Made by a program: the position numbers and the translations under genes
The notes under the pieces: generated by a model
What the model was told of the DNA's origin: nothing
Seen by the model: only the letters and a program-made list of their open reading frames with translations
The model's database searches: none
Part shown: in pieces, positions 14,609 through 23,259 of the stretch
Layout of the letters: each line of letters starts with the position of its first letter
Numbering within the stretch: position 1 is the stretch's first letter
Assembly (NCBI GenBank): GCA_041628815.1
Contig: JBFKOL010000025.1
Location: forward strand, 1-24,127
Direction: 5' to 3'
DNA from: JBFKOL01 sp041628815
GTDB lineage: Bacteria > Bacteroidota > Bacteroidia > Chitinophagales > Saprospiraceae
DNA: 24,127 bases

Positions 14609-17100
14609 TGAGCAATTTGATTTTTCAGTATCGATTGTTCTTTCTGTACTTCTTTAATGGACTTTTTGAAGTCTGTACTGAATTGTTCAAATAGGGCTGT
14701 GTAACCGTTGCTTTGATCTTTTTCAGCTGTCTGTTCAATTTCTGCCAGGATTTGGCATAAATGAGATAGACCAACCATTCTGTAAGTAGGTTTCATCTTG
14801 TGTGCCTGCATTTTGACCTGGATTGATGATTTGGCGTCCACGAGATTTTCCAACGTGGTAAATTCCGCCGAGCATTGATCGAGGAACAAGGTGAACATGT
14901 CATAGGCATATTCTATGTCATCACCGTAGATTTCGTTCAACGCCGATGTATCCAAATTGTTAGAGAACCGAAAATGACCCGAAACCTTAGGTGCGGGCAC
15001 AGTCTTTACGCTCAGGTAGCGGTTCAAAACTGCTGATAGTTGTGGTGGGGTAAAAGGCTTCGATAGGAAATCTTTCATTCCGGCACTAAGGGCCATTTGT
15101 TTTTTAGTGAGGAAAGTGGAAGCGGTAAGGGCCACAATCGGGGTGGATTGGTTCAACGATTTTTCCATAATCTGGCGTGTGGCTTCCAGGCCATCAAGTC
15201 TGGGCATTTGGAGATCCATGAATATGAGGTCATAGGCCTTCATCCTTGCGTGATGAACGGCGTCTTCACCATCTTCTACAAGGTCGAAATCAATACCCCA
15301 TTTCTTCATAAGCGTAGAAATATACTTCTGGTTCATGGCATTGTCTTCGGCTATAAGGACCTTTTGGTCCGCAAACTTCCAGACGTCTCCTGCCAAAGGC
15401 AGCATTTCTGAAGCTTCCAATTCTTTGCCGACATTGGTAAAAGGAAGGTCAACAATAAACCGGGTACCCACCCCTTCGTTGGACTGAAAATGTATGTTCC
15501 CCTCGAGGATCTCTACAAGACTCCTTGTGATGCTCAAGCCAAGACCCGTACCTTTGTATTTTTTCATCGTGTCGTCACTGACTTGCCTGAATTTTTCAAA
15601 GATGACGCTATGCATCTTCTCGGGAATACCAATGCCAGTGTCCTCCACTTCAAATCTTATCTTGAGGGTATCCCCTTTTTCCGATAACAACCTGACCCTG
15701 ACAAATACAGACCCCTGATGAGTAAATTTCACCGCATTACCGACCAGGTTGATGAGGATCTGGTTAAGCAGCAATTCGTCTACCAGCAGTTGTGTATGGA
15801 TTTCTTTGTCAATGGTCAGTTCGAGCGCAATTCCTTTTTCGCGCGCTTTCATCGAAAATGAGTTAACCACGTTGCCCACAAGGCGTGGGAGGTTGACAGG
15901 GATAAGCTTTTTCTCGATGTGACCGGCATCGATCTTACTGATATCCAGTATATCAGAAATAAGGGTGTGGAGCAGGTTGGCCGAGTTGGAGAGAATGTCG
16001 AGAAATTCTTTTTGTTCAGCATCGAGGGTGGTATCGTTAAGCAGATGGGCCATGCCAATGATGGCGTTGAGCGGGGTACGTATCTCGTGGGACATGTTGG
16101 CCAGGAATTGCTTCTCAGCTGCCTGGGCTTTTTCTGCTTTCTTTTTTGCGATCTCGAGTTGTTTCTGAAGCGTTTTTTGGTAAGTGATGTCGTAGTGTAT
16201 GCCTATACTGCCGACAACTTCATCATTGAGATTGTAGAAAGGCGCTCCGCTTATGAGCATCCATTTCTCTTTGCCTGACTTGGTTGAGATCGGTATCTCA
16301 TAGATGTCGGCGATGCCTTTTTCGCGCTTTTCGTGTTGACTCGCGATGATGTCCCGTGCCCTGTCGTTCAAAAGGAAAGATTCGGGATTCAGACCGACAA
16401 GTTCCTCGGGTTCATATTCCACCATATCACAGAAGCCCTTATAGGCCTTGACCACTTTTCCATCAAGATCCACTTCGAGAATACCGAGCTTCATGTTCTC
16501 GATCATGCTGCGGTATTTCTGTTCACTCAACGACAATGTCTTTTGCGCTATTTCCAGGGCTGCCTCTATCTCCTTTCGTTCTGTGATGTCCCTTGCAACA
16601 ATGGAGAAAACCAGTTCATCTTCTTGTTCAATACGCTTCACGTTTTGTCCAAACCAAATGGCCTTGCCTTCCTTGCTGAGAACAGGTACCTCCATGTAGG
16701 AATCTTCTACTTCATTGTCACGCATCGTTATGTAGTAGTTCATAACCTCTTCCATAAATTCCGGAGGCATAAAGTCGGTAAAATGCTTTCCTATGAACTC
16801 TTCTTTTGAGTACCCCAGGACCTGTTCAGCCATGGCATTCGTATAGGTTATGTATCCTTCAGGATTGGAGTAGTATATGATTTCCTTGGCCGATTCGACA
16901 AGAAGTCTGTATTGCCGTTCGCTCTCGGTAAGTTGCTGGGTCCGCTCCTGGACTTTTGACTCTAGGGCTTGGTTGAGCTCCTGGAGTTGGTTGTTTAAGT
17001 GAAATAGCTCGAGCGCCTTGGATTCAATGACAGCCTCTGCAGCCTTCCGCGCTGCGATTTCGCGTGTGATTCGTTTTTTTAGCAGCTCGAGCTCGTTCAT
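14605..17100 (-). CDS. Soluble hybrid histidine kinase: PAS-PAS-HisKA-HATPase-REC-HPt
   Basis: The product is 831 residues with no membrane helix. A coiled coil (about 1-60) leads to two PAS domains (about 61-178 and 190-312) and a linker coil. HisKA follows, with the phospho-histidine H338 in FLANMSHEIRTPLNAI. The ATPase domain has the N-box NLVGNAVKF (451-459), DTGIGIPE (487-494) and GTGLGLSI (517-524). A receiver has D586 and phospho-acceptor D629 in IFMDLQMP, plus K681. A C-terminal HPt has H767 in AHKMKP. A cytoplasmic phosphorelay is therefore complete in one chain. It begins one base after the H-NOX stop and its stop overlaps the LytTR start. The input is most likely the H-NOX protein, as in H-NOX/HnoK pairs, with the PAS domains as possible second inputs. 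Confidence 0.95.
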   Translation of the reverse strand: MNELELLKKRITREIAARKAAEAVIESKALELFHLNNQLQELNQALESKVQERTQQLTESERQYRLLVESAKEIIYYSNPEGYITYTNAMAEQVLGYSKEEFIGKHFTDFMPPEFMEEVMNYYITMRDNEVEDSYMEVPVLSKEGKAIWFGQNVKRIEQEDELVFSIVARDITERKEIEAALEIAQKTLSLSEQKYRSMIENMKLGILEVDLDGKVVKAYKGFCDMVEYEPEELVGLNPESFLLNDRARDIIASQHEKREKGIADIYEIPISTKSGKEKWMLISGAPFYNLNDEVVGSIGIHYDITYQKTLQKQLEIAKKKAEKAQAAEKQFLANMSHEIRTPLNAIIGMAHLLNDTTLDAEQKEFLDILSNSANLLHTLISDILDISKIDAGHIEKKLIPVNLPRLVGNVVNSFSMKAREKGIALELTIDKEIHTQLLVDELLLNQILINLVGNAVKFTHQGSVFVRVRLLSEKGDTLKIRFEVEDTGIGIPEKMHSVIFEKFRQVSDDTMKKYKGTGLGLSITRSLVEILEGNIHFQSNEGVGTRFIVDLPFTNVGKELEASEMLPLAGDVWKFADQKVLIAEDNAMNQKYISTLMKKWGIDFDLVEDGEDAVHHARMKAYDLIFMDLQMPRLDGLEATRQIMEKSLNQSTPIVALTASTFLTKKQMALSAGMKDFLSKPFTPPQLSAVLNRYLSVKTVPAPKVSGHFRFSNNLDTSALNEIYGDDIEYAYDMFTLFLDQCSAEFTTLENLVDAKSSIQVKMQAHKMKPTYRMVGLSHLCQILAEIEQTAEKDQSNGYTALFEQFSTDFKKSIKEVQKEQSILKNQIAQ

Positions 17101-17101
17101 T

Positions 17102-17644
17102 TCAGACTTCTTTGGTAAGGGTAAATTTCACCCTGGTCCCATCCGCCTCTAGGATTTCTTTATGAATATTCATTTTTTCGCCATAGTGATCCATGCTTTT
17201 CTCTATCAGCCCTTCCGCAAAGTCGCTCATTTTTCTCCGTGAGTTATAGATCATGACCATCGTGTTATCGTCCGGCCGGGAGGTGTCAATTTTTGGAAGT
17301 TCCGCCTCAGGATATAATTTTTTCACCTCAACGTGAATATGATCCTCAATTGAATCCAGGAAGTCGAAAGTACTCTGGTGCGGGCTGAAAAATGCCTCGT
17401 ATTTTTTGAGAAAATAGTCAAAAATATATTTGCCGTATTCTTTTAAGAGTACGGGCACGGGGGTGTTGGTCTTTTCTGATAAATGGGTAACGAGTTGCAC
17501 CATTTCCCCATGTTCATAGGTTCCCACAGCGGTATACGCACCATCTGATTTGAGGTCACTGGCACTGAGAATATGGTCGACCACTTCATAGCCAAAGCGA
17601 TCTTCGACCATTTCAAGGAATTCGGTAAAGACTACACCTTTCAT
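17102..17644 (-). CDS. H-NOX heme nitric-oxide sensor protein
   Basis: From ATG 17644 (MKGVVFTEF, the canonical start; an upstream TTG would add two residues) the product is 180 residues, the normal length of a stand-alone H-NOX. The proximal heme ligand is His104 in IHVEVKKLYP, and the heme-propionate motif Y-x-S-x-R is Y133, S135 and R137 in IYNSRRK. At the position of the distal tyrosine (Y140) that gives Thermoanaerobacter H-NOX its oxygen affinity there is Phe142, so selective NO (and CO) binding is expected. It heads an operon with a soluble hybrid kinase one base downstream and a LytTR regulator. In other bacteria NO-bound H-NOX inhibits its partner kinase and changes biofilm behaviour. 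Confidence 0.95.
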   Translation of the reverse strand: MKGVVFTEFLEMVEDRFGYEVVDHILSASDLKSDGAYTAVGTYEHGEMVQLVTHLSEKTNTPVPVLLKEYGKYIFDYFLKKYEAFFSPHQSTFDFLDSIEDHIHVEVKKLYPEAELPKIDTSRPDDNTMVMIYNSRRKMSDFAEGLIEKSMDHYGEKMNIHKEILEADGTRVKFTLTKEV

Positions 17645-17795
17645 ATACAATTTAATTTAATTTATAATAAACTCACAGTAAAGGTATTAAAATAGTTTGA
17701 AGGAATTTTCATTTGAGGAAAATTCTCGGTTGTTACATGACTGGGAAATTGTGTTGAATGCGTTCAAATCGACAAGTAGACATTAAAGATGTATC

Positions 17796-17827
17796 AAATA
17801 AAACAGGCTGGTACACACCAGCCTGTT
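17796..17827 (-). terminator. Perfect hairpin with T-rich tail
   Basis: AACAGGCTGGT (17802-17812) and ACCAGCCTGTT (17817-17827) are perfect inverted arms of 11 bases around a 4-base loop. On the minus strand the hairpin runs into TTTTATTT, as in an intrinsic terminator; on the plus strand no T-run follows. No annotated minus-strand gene lies upstream except the small frame at 17837-17911. Confidence 0.6.
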
Positions 17828-17836
17828 CCTCTAACA

Positions 17837-17911
17837 TTACTCGTCAACTCCTAAAATGAGAGGATGTACTTGGGACGACTCAATATCGATGAAGTCACCG
17901 ATAGATATCAT
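17837..17911 (-). CDS. Possible 24-residue small protein
   Basis: A minus-strand frame starts at ATG 17911 with AGAGGAG four bases before it and ends at TAA 17837, ten bases before a perfect terminator-like hairpin. The peptide begins MISIGDFIDIESS and ends L-I-L-G-V-D-E. It is acidic with no signal peptide or known motif. It could be a small protein, the remnant tail of a lost gene, or chance. I recognise no family. Confidence 0.2.
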   Translation of the reverse strand: MISIGDFIDIESSQVHPLILGVDE

Positions 17912-18097
17912 CAGGCTCCTCTAAAGGCTTCTAAACGGGATGTGTGACAGACTGTTCTGTTTGGAATCGAATTTGGCAAGGGGGGGTGTAAACTGACATT
18001 TAAACGGCATAACCTAAAAAACAGCGAATGTTCTTTTAAATTATAAGAATTTGTCTATTTTCATCCTTCAGGCGTTTCCCCTATTAAAATACATCTG

Positions 18098-21000
18098 ATG
18101 AAAAACTGTTATAGCCACCTGTTTGCATTAACCATAATTTTCTTTTCTGTCGGCCTTATGGCACAGACGACCGTCACCGGGACCATTACTGATAACATCA
18201 CCGAAGAGCCGCTTATCGGGGTGAACATCATTATTAAGGGAACCACTACCGGGACCATTACGGATCTGGATGGCACTTACTCCATCGATGCGGAATCGGA
18301 TGACGTGCTCGTATTTTCTTTTACAGGTTACAGATCTGAAGAAGTACTTGTGGGCAACCAATCGGTCATCGATCTGGCAATGGCAGCCGGTGAAGAGTTG
18401 AGTGAAATCGTTGTAACGGCCTATGGCACGCAGCGAAAAGTGACTGTGACAGGTGCCATTTCCGCTGTTCAGGGCAAGGAAATTACGAAATCACCGGCCG
18501 TAAATGTGTCCAATTCTCTTGCAGGAAGGTTGCCAGGCCTGGTAGCGATTCAGACGAGCGGTGAACCGGGAGCAGACGATGCGCGTATTCGCATCCGGGG
18601 GCAGAACACATTGGGGAACAGCAGTCCATTAGTTGTCATTGACGGGGTGCCGGACAGGGAAGGAGGTCTAAACCGTTTGAATCCACAGGATATAGAATCT
18701 ATTTCCGTTCTGAAGGATGCATCTGCCGCTATCTACGGTGCCAGGGCAGCAAATGGCGCCATCATTATTACCACCAAAAGGGGGACGACAGGCAAACCTA
18801 GTATAACCTACGATTTTAACCAGGGGTGGGCTCAGCCGACGGTCATTCCTGAAATGTCCAATGCGGTGGAATATGCCAATATCATGAATGAAATCCCGAT
18901 TTATCAGAGTATCCCAGTCAATGAATGGGAAGCAGCATGGAGCAGCATACAGTCTACGGGCACCTACAACTCTCCCACACCCGGGGTAGGAAGCCTGAGT
19001 GCCAACTTTAGCCCGGATGCTGTACGAAAGCACGGGGATGGCAGTGACCCCTGGGGTTTTCCTGATACCGACTGGTTTGGCGATGCTTTCCGTACATGGG
19101 CTCCCCAGCAAACGCACAACCTGGGCATTTCAGGCGGATCCGAGCGATTCAGGTATTTCGGATCACTGGGTTTTATCAACCAGGATGCTTACTACAAGAA
19201 TACAGCCACCAACTATAAACAATATAACATGAGGTTGAACATCGACTCGGAAATCAATGAGTATGTCAACCTGAACTTAGGTTTTATGACAAGACGTGAA
19301 GATCGCAACTTCCCAACGCAAAGCGCAGGTGCCATCTTTAGGATGCTGATGAGAGGCCGGCCGACTGAGCCGGAAATATGGCCCAACGGCAAGCCTGGCC
19401 CGGATATTGAAAACGGCCAAAACCCGATCGTCATCACGACCAATGCTACCGGCTATGTGGATAACCCGGCAGACCTTACACAGATCAATGGTGGGATAGA
19501 CATCACGAATCCCTGGGTTGACGGTCTTACGCTCAGCCTGTCCGCTTCTATCGACCGGACCAATGCAACCACAAAAACATGGCGTACACCATGGGAATTG
19601 TATTTCTGGGACAGAGTGAGTTATGAAGAAGATGGCGTTACGCCCTTGCTTATGCCGGCAGTAAGATCTGCATTTAAAAATCCCGACCTCACGCAAGCAT
19701 TTGAATCAAGGTTGAACACCAACCTGACGGCAATATTGCGCTACCAGACAGAATTCGGAGAAGGCCATAACCTGAATGCCATGGCGGGTGTCACCAAGGA
19801 AAACTTCCAGGGCTCCTTTTTCTCGGCCTTCCGCAGAGATTTTATTTCCGGTGCGATCGATCAGCTTTTTGCCGGAGGATCGACCCAACAGAATACCAAT
19901 GGTAGTGCCTTTGAAAGAGCGCGGCTCGGCTACTACGGACGCGTTGAATACAATTTCCAGGAGAAGTACCTCGCCGAATTTATCTGGAGATACGATGGCT
20001 CCTACATCTTTCCCGAATCGGGAAGGTTTGGGTTCTTCCCAGGCATATTGTTGGGATGGAACATCACCAGCGAAGACTGGTTCAATGTCAATAACCTGGA
20101 TAGGCTGAAGATCAGGGCCTCCTATGGTGAAATGGGTAATGACCAGGTATTTTTCAACGGTCAACTTCAGGAATATGCCTTCCTTTCGACCTTTGGATTC
20201 GGACGTTATCCCATAGCTAATGTTGTACAGACAACACTGCGTGAAACCGTTCTTGCCAATCCGGACTTTACATGGGAAAGAGCTCAAAACCTGAACATTG
20301 GCATCGATGCCACCATAGCAGGGAATTTTGATGTCAGTCTTGAATATTTCAAGAACAAGCGCGACCAGATCCTGATCCAGGAAACGGGTTCTACACCGGC
20401 TTCTTCAGGTATCAGTTCGTTACTGCCACCGGTCAATGCCGGACAAGTAGACAATTCGGGTTTTGAATTCGCCTTTACTTACCAGGGAGGTAACCGAAGC
20501 GCGTTCCGGTACCAGGCGGGATTCAATGGAGGATATGCCAAAAACAATGTGGTATTTATGGATGAGATACCTGGCGCACCGGATTATCAGCGACAGGAAG
20601 GTAAACCTATTAATGCCTTCCTCGTTTATGAATACGACGGAGTCTTCCGCGACCAGGCAGATATAGAGGCCAATAATCTTGATTACAGTGCAGTGACCGG
20701 ACAGTTGATACCAGGTGATATGAAATTTAAAGACATCAATGGAGACGGAGCCATCAATGCCGATGACCAGATCCGACTGGACGAAAATGAAACACCTACA
20801 TTTAGCTTCGGTTTGACATTTGTTGCCGATTACAAGAACTTTGACTTGTCAGTTTTGTTTCAAGGAGCAACAGGTGCGAGATTCAGGGTTCAGACAGAAT
20901 CCGGTGACATCGGTAACTTCCTGAAATACGATCATGACAACCGATGGAGTATAGATAATCCAAGCAGCGTGAGTCCACGGCTGGCAAGTCGCGGTGATAC

Positions 21001-21268
21001 GTATTATACAGGTGGGCCCTATGGCAATAACACCTATTGGTTGTTTGACAAGGATTACCTGAGACTCAAGAATCTCGAATTGGGTTATACCCTGCAAAAC
21101 GAATCGCTGGAGAAAGCCAAGATTGCCAATCTACGATTCTATGTGAACGCTTTGAACCTTTTGACTTTTGATAAACACGGCATATTTGACCCCGAATCTG
21201 AAAACCAGGCTGGCACCTATTATCCCCAGTCGCGCGTTGTCAATACCGGAGTAAGCATTACCTTCTAA
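18098..21268 (+). CDS. SusC/RagA-family TonB-dependent outer-membrane transporter
   Basis: The product is 1056 residues. A signal peptide ends L-M-A-Q (about residue 23), followed by a carboxypeptidase-regulatory-like beta domain (about 24-105; V-T-G-T-I-T-D ... L-I-G-V-N-I-I-I-K-G-T). A TonB-box-like E-I-V-V-T-A-Y-G-T-Q follows, then the plug (about 115-225) with S-L-A-G-R-L-P-G-L, V-I-D-G-V-P, and the family hallmark V-L-K-D-A-S-A-A-I-Y-G-A-R-A-A-N-G. The remainder is a 22-strand barrel ending in V-S-I-T-F. SusC proteins import glycans or peptides handed over by their SusD lid. The SusD gene follows eight bases downstream. No CAZyme, sigma or anti-sigma gene lies between them in the window, so the substrate cannot be named. 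Confidence 0.97.
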   Translation: MKNCYSHLFALTIIFFSVGLMAQTTVTGTITDNITEEPLIGVNIIIKGTTTGTITDLDGTYSIDAESDDVLVFSFTGYRSEEVLVGNQSVIDLAMAAGEELSEIVVTAYGTQRKVTVTGAISAVQGKEITKSPAVNVSNSLAGRLPGLVAIQTSGEPGADDARIRIRGQNTLGNSSPLVVIDGVPDREGGLNRLNPQDIESISVLKDASAAIYGARAANGAIIITTKRGTTGKPSITYDFNQGWAQPTVIPEMSNAVEYANIMNEIPIYQSIPVNEWEAAWSSIQSTGTYNSPTPGVGSLSANFSPDAVRKHGDGSDPWGFPDTDWFGDAFRTWAPQQTHNLGISGGSERFRYFGSLGFINQDAYYKNTATNYKQYNMRLNIDSEINEYVNLNLGFMTRREDRNFPTQSAGAIFRMLMRGRPTEPEIWPNGKPGPDIENGQNPIVITTNATGYVDNPADLTQINGGIDITNPWVDGLTLSLSASIDRTNATTKTWRTPWELYFWDRVSYEEDGVTPLLMPAVRSAFKNPDLTQAFESRLNTNLTAILRYQTEFGEGHNLNAMAGVTKENFQGSFFSAFRRDFISGAIDQLFAGGSTQQNTNGSAFERARLGYYGRVEYNFQEKYLAEFIWRYDGSYIFPESGRFGFFPGILLGWNITSEDWFNVNNLDRLKIRASYGEMGNDQVFFNGQLQEYAFLSTFGFGRYPIANVVQTTLRETVLANPDFTWERAQNLNIGIDATIAGNFDVSLEYFKNKRDQILIQETGSTPASSGISSLLPPVNAGQVDNSGFEFAFTYQGGNRSAFRYQAGFNGGYAKNNVVFMDEIPGAPDYQRQEGKPINAFLVYEYDGVFRDQADIEANNLDYSAVTGQLIPGDMKFKDINGDGAINADDQIRLDENETPTFSFGLTFVADYKNFDLSVLFQGATGARFRVQTESGDIGNFLKYDHDNRWSIDNPSSVSPRLASRGDTYYTGGPYGNNTYWLFDKDYLRLKNLELGYTLQNESLEKAKIANLRFYVNALNLLTFDKHGIFDPESENQAGTYYPQSRVVNTGVSITF

Positions 21269-21276
21269 TATTTATA

Positions 21277-23160
21277 ATGATCATGAAAAGAACAATACTT
21301 TCGATCACAATTGTCCTACTCGCAATGATTGTGATTCCTTTCTCCTGCAGCGAGGAATTCTTGGATACCCAACCACTGGACAGGATATCCAGTGATGCTA
21401 CATGGGCAGATGGACCGCTTGCCGAAGCGTTTATATTCAACGTATACGCTTCGCTCGGATACGGAGGTTTCGAAGAGCAGGGATTGGCGGCCATCACCGA
21501 TGAAGCCATGTTTACACATGCCGGTCGCAACATCAATACTTTTACCCAAGGACTGGAAGGTCCCGGCGCACTGGCTTGGAAGAGCCCGACATACGAATGG
21601 GGATCCATGTATCTCGCCATCCGCAAGGCAAACATCGCCATCGCTAATCTGCCGACCTCGACATTCAGCGATGATGAACTGCGAGATCGATTGCTTGGAG
21701 AAGCATACTTCCTTCGCGCCTATTATTATCACCAACTCCTGCGATACTATGGTGGTGTGCCAATCATCGACAGACCTTATGGATTAGGAGAGGATTACGC
21801 AGTGGCAAGAAATACCTTTGAAGAGACAGTAAACTTCATCGTTTCTGACCTCGACGAGGCTACATCGCTGTTAACGGGTAAAGCCGAAACACCAGGCCGT
21901 GCTTCACGGCTTGCAGCCATGGCGCTGAAAGCAAGAGTGCTGCTCTATGCTGCCAGTGATCTTCACGATGCGGCGACGGCCCAGGGCAACAGTTCAACAC
22001 TCAGCGGATATGGTAACATTGAACTGGTGGCATATACCAGCGGAGGACAGCAGTCGCGATATCAACAGGCACAAGCTGCTGCAAAAGCAGTGCTCGATGA
22101 AGGCCAGGGATACCAACTTAATCTGGGAGCCCCAGTTTCAGCGGAAGATGGAAAACAAAACTACCTGTCCATTGCAATGGGCGGACAAAGCGCGATGGGA
22201 GATGCCGCTGCAGCGGTGGAATTGATTTTTCAAAGAACACATACTGCAGAGTATACCGAAGAAGACAACTGGCCACTAGGAGGCATCAACTATGGAATCA
22301 ATAATGGTCCCAATGGATACCACAACTGGGCCGGTAATACGCCGATCCAGCAACTGGTGGACGATTACGAGATGATGGATGGATCCAAATTTGACTGGAG
22401 TAACCCCGAACATTCGGCTGATCCATATGCCAATAGAGATCCGAGGTTTTATGCCACAGTCCTATACGATGGTGCTGGTTGGAAGCCACGCCCTTCGGAT
22501 GTGGCGGGCGTTGATCCGGCGGACCAAATTCAGACAGGTTATTACGATGACGGTAACGGAGGATTGATCAACGGTATCGATACGCGGGAGTCACCCATCG
22601 AAAACTGGAACGGAAGCCGTACCCACTATTACACGAGGAAATTCATCGATCCCGATCCTGGCAAACCAGACGATTTCTCAGCTGCTCAAACCGTGCCATG
22701 GCCATTCATCCGGTATACCGAAATGGCGTTGAGCTATGCGGAAGCATCGCTCGAACTGGGGCAGGAGCAGGAAGCAAGAGACTGGATCAACCGAATCCGT
22801 TTCAGGGCCGGAATGCCCGCGATCAACGATTCGGGGGATGCATTGCGACAACGCATCCGTAATGAAAGAAGGATTGAGTTGGTCTACGAAGAACATCGAT
22901 ATCACGATGGGCGCCGCTGGATGATTGGAGATATGCTGGGACGTGGCATCCAGGCGATCAATATTATTGCAACATTGAAGCCGGGAGCAAGCCCTCACGT
23001 GCCCTATCGCCACGATAAATCCAGGTATGATTACTCCTATGAGGTTTTTGATAATACCGAGAACGAAACGCGCATATGGGATGACAAGATGTATTACCGT
23101 CCCATCAGTCGCGATGAAATAAACCGCAACAGTCAATTGGTACAAAACCCGGGATACTAA
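21277..23160 (+). CDS. SusD/RagB-family surface lipoprotein
   Basis: The product is 627 residues. The signal peptide ends in I-P-F-S-C with the lipidated Cys at residue 24, followed by the typical S-E-E-F-L-D-T-Q-P-L. The TPR-like core shows A-N-I-A-I-A-N-L, then G-E-A-Y-F-L-R-A-Y-Y-Y-H-Q-L-L-R-Y-Y-G-G-V-P, and the C-terminal SusD signature R-x-E-R-R-I-E-L-V-Y-E-E-H-R-Y-x-D-x-R-R-W. It forms the ligand-capturing lid on the preceding SusC at the outer surface. ATG 21283 is an equally possible start. A strong terminator follows 27 bases after the stop, so the two genes form a closed transcription unit. Confidence 0.97.
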   Translation: MIMKRTILSITIVLLAMIVIPFSCSEEFLDTQPLDRISSDATWADGPLAEAFIFNVYASLGYGGFEEQGLAAITDEAMFTHAGRNINTFTQGLEGPGALAWKSPTYEWGSMYLAIRKANIAIANLPTSTFSDDELRDRLLGEAYFLRAYYYHQLLRYYGGVPIIDRPYGLGEDYAVARNTFEETVNFIVSDLDEATSLLTGKAETPGRASRLAAMALKARVLLYAASDLHDAATAQGNSSTLSGYGNIELVAYTSGGQQSRYQQAQAAAKAVLDEGQGYQLNLGAPVSAEDGKQNYLSIAMGGQSAMGDAAAAVELIFQRTHTAEYTEEDNWPLGGINYGINNGPNGYHNWAGNTPIQQLVDDYEMMDGSKFDWSNPEHSADPYANRDPRFYATVLYDGAGWKPRPSDVAGVDPADQIQTGYYDDGNGGLINGIDTRESPIENWNGSRTHYYTRKFIDPDPGKPDDFSAAQTVPWPFIRYTEMALSYAEASLELGQEQEARDWINRIRFRAGMPAINDSGDALRQRIRNERRIELVYEEHRYHDGRRWMIGDMLGRGIQAINIIATLKPGASPHVPYRHDKSRYDYSYEVFDNTENETRIWDDKMYYRPISRDEINRNSQLVQNPGY

Positions 23161-23187
23161 CTTTAGAAAACTTAAACCGTACTATAT

Positions 23188-23226
23188 AAAAACTCTCCCG
23201 GCCTTCATGGATTGGGAGAGTTTTTT
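23188..23226 (+). terminator. Intrinsic terminator of the SusCD unit
   Basis: CTCTCCC (23193-23199) pairs with GGGAGAG (23214-23220); an A-run (23188-23192) precedes and a six-T run (23221-23226) follows. The stem can extend through the A and T tracts, so it could work in both directions. Confidence 0.88.
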
Positions 23227-23259
23227 ACTTTTAGCCTTTGTCGGACATTGATTTTCACA

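Larger units (their letters stand above)
17651..18097. other. Divergent gap between H-NOX and SusC
   Basis: About 450 bases upstream of two divergent operons. It contains a perfect 11-bp hairpin (17802-17827), a small minus-strand frame ending next to it (17837-17911), and a run of seven G at 17980-17986. I could not find a perfect TAnnTTTG promoter box for either flanking operon. Confidence 0.5.

Noticed and set aside
17980..17986. Run of seven G as a phase-variation tract
   Set aside because: It is short, lies outside any coding region or recognised promoter spacer, and nothing else suggests phase variation.
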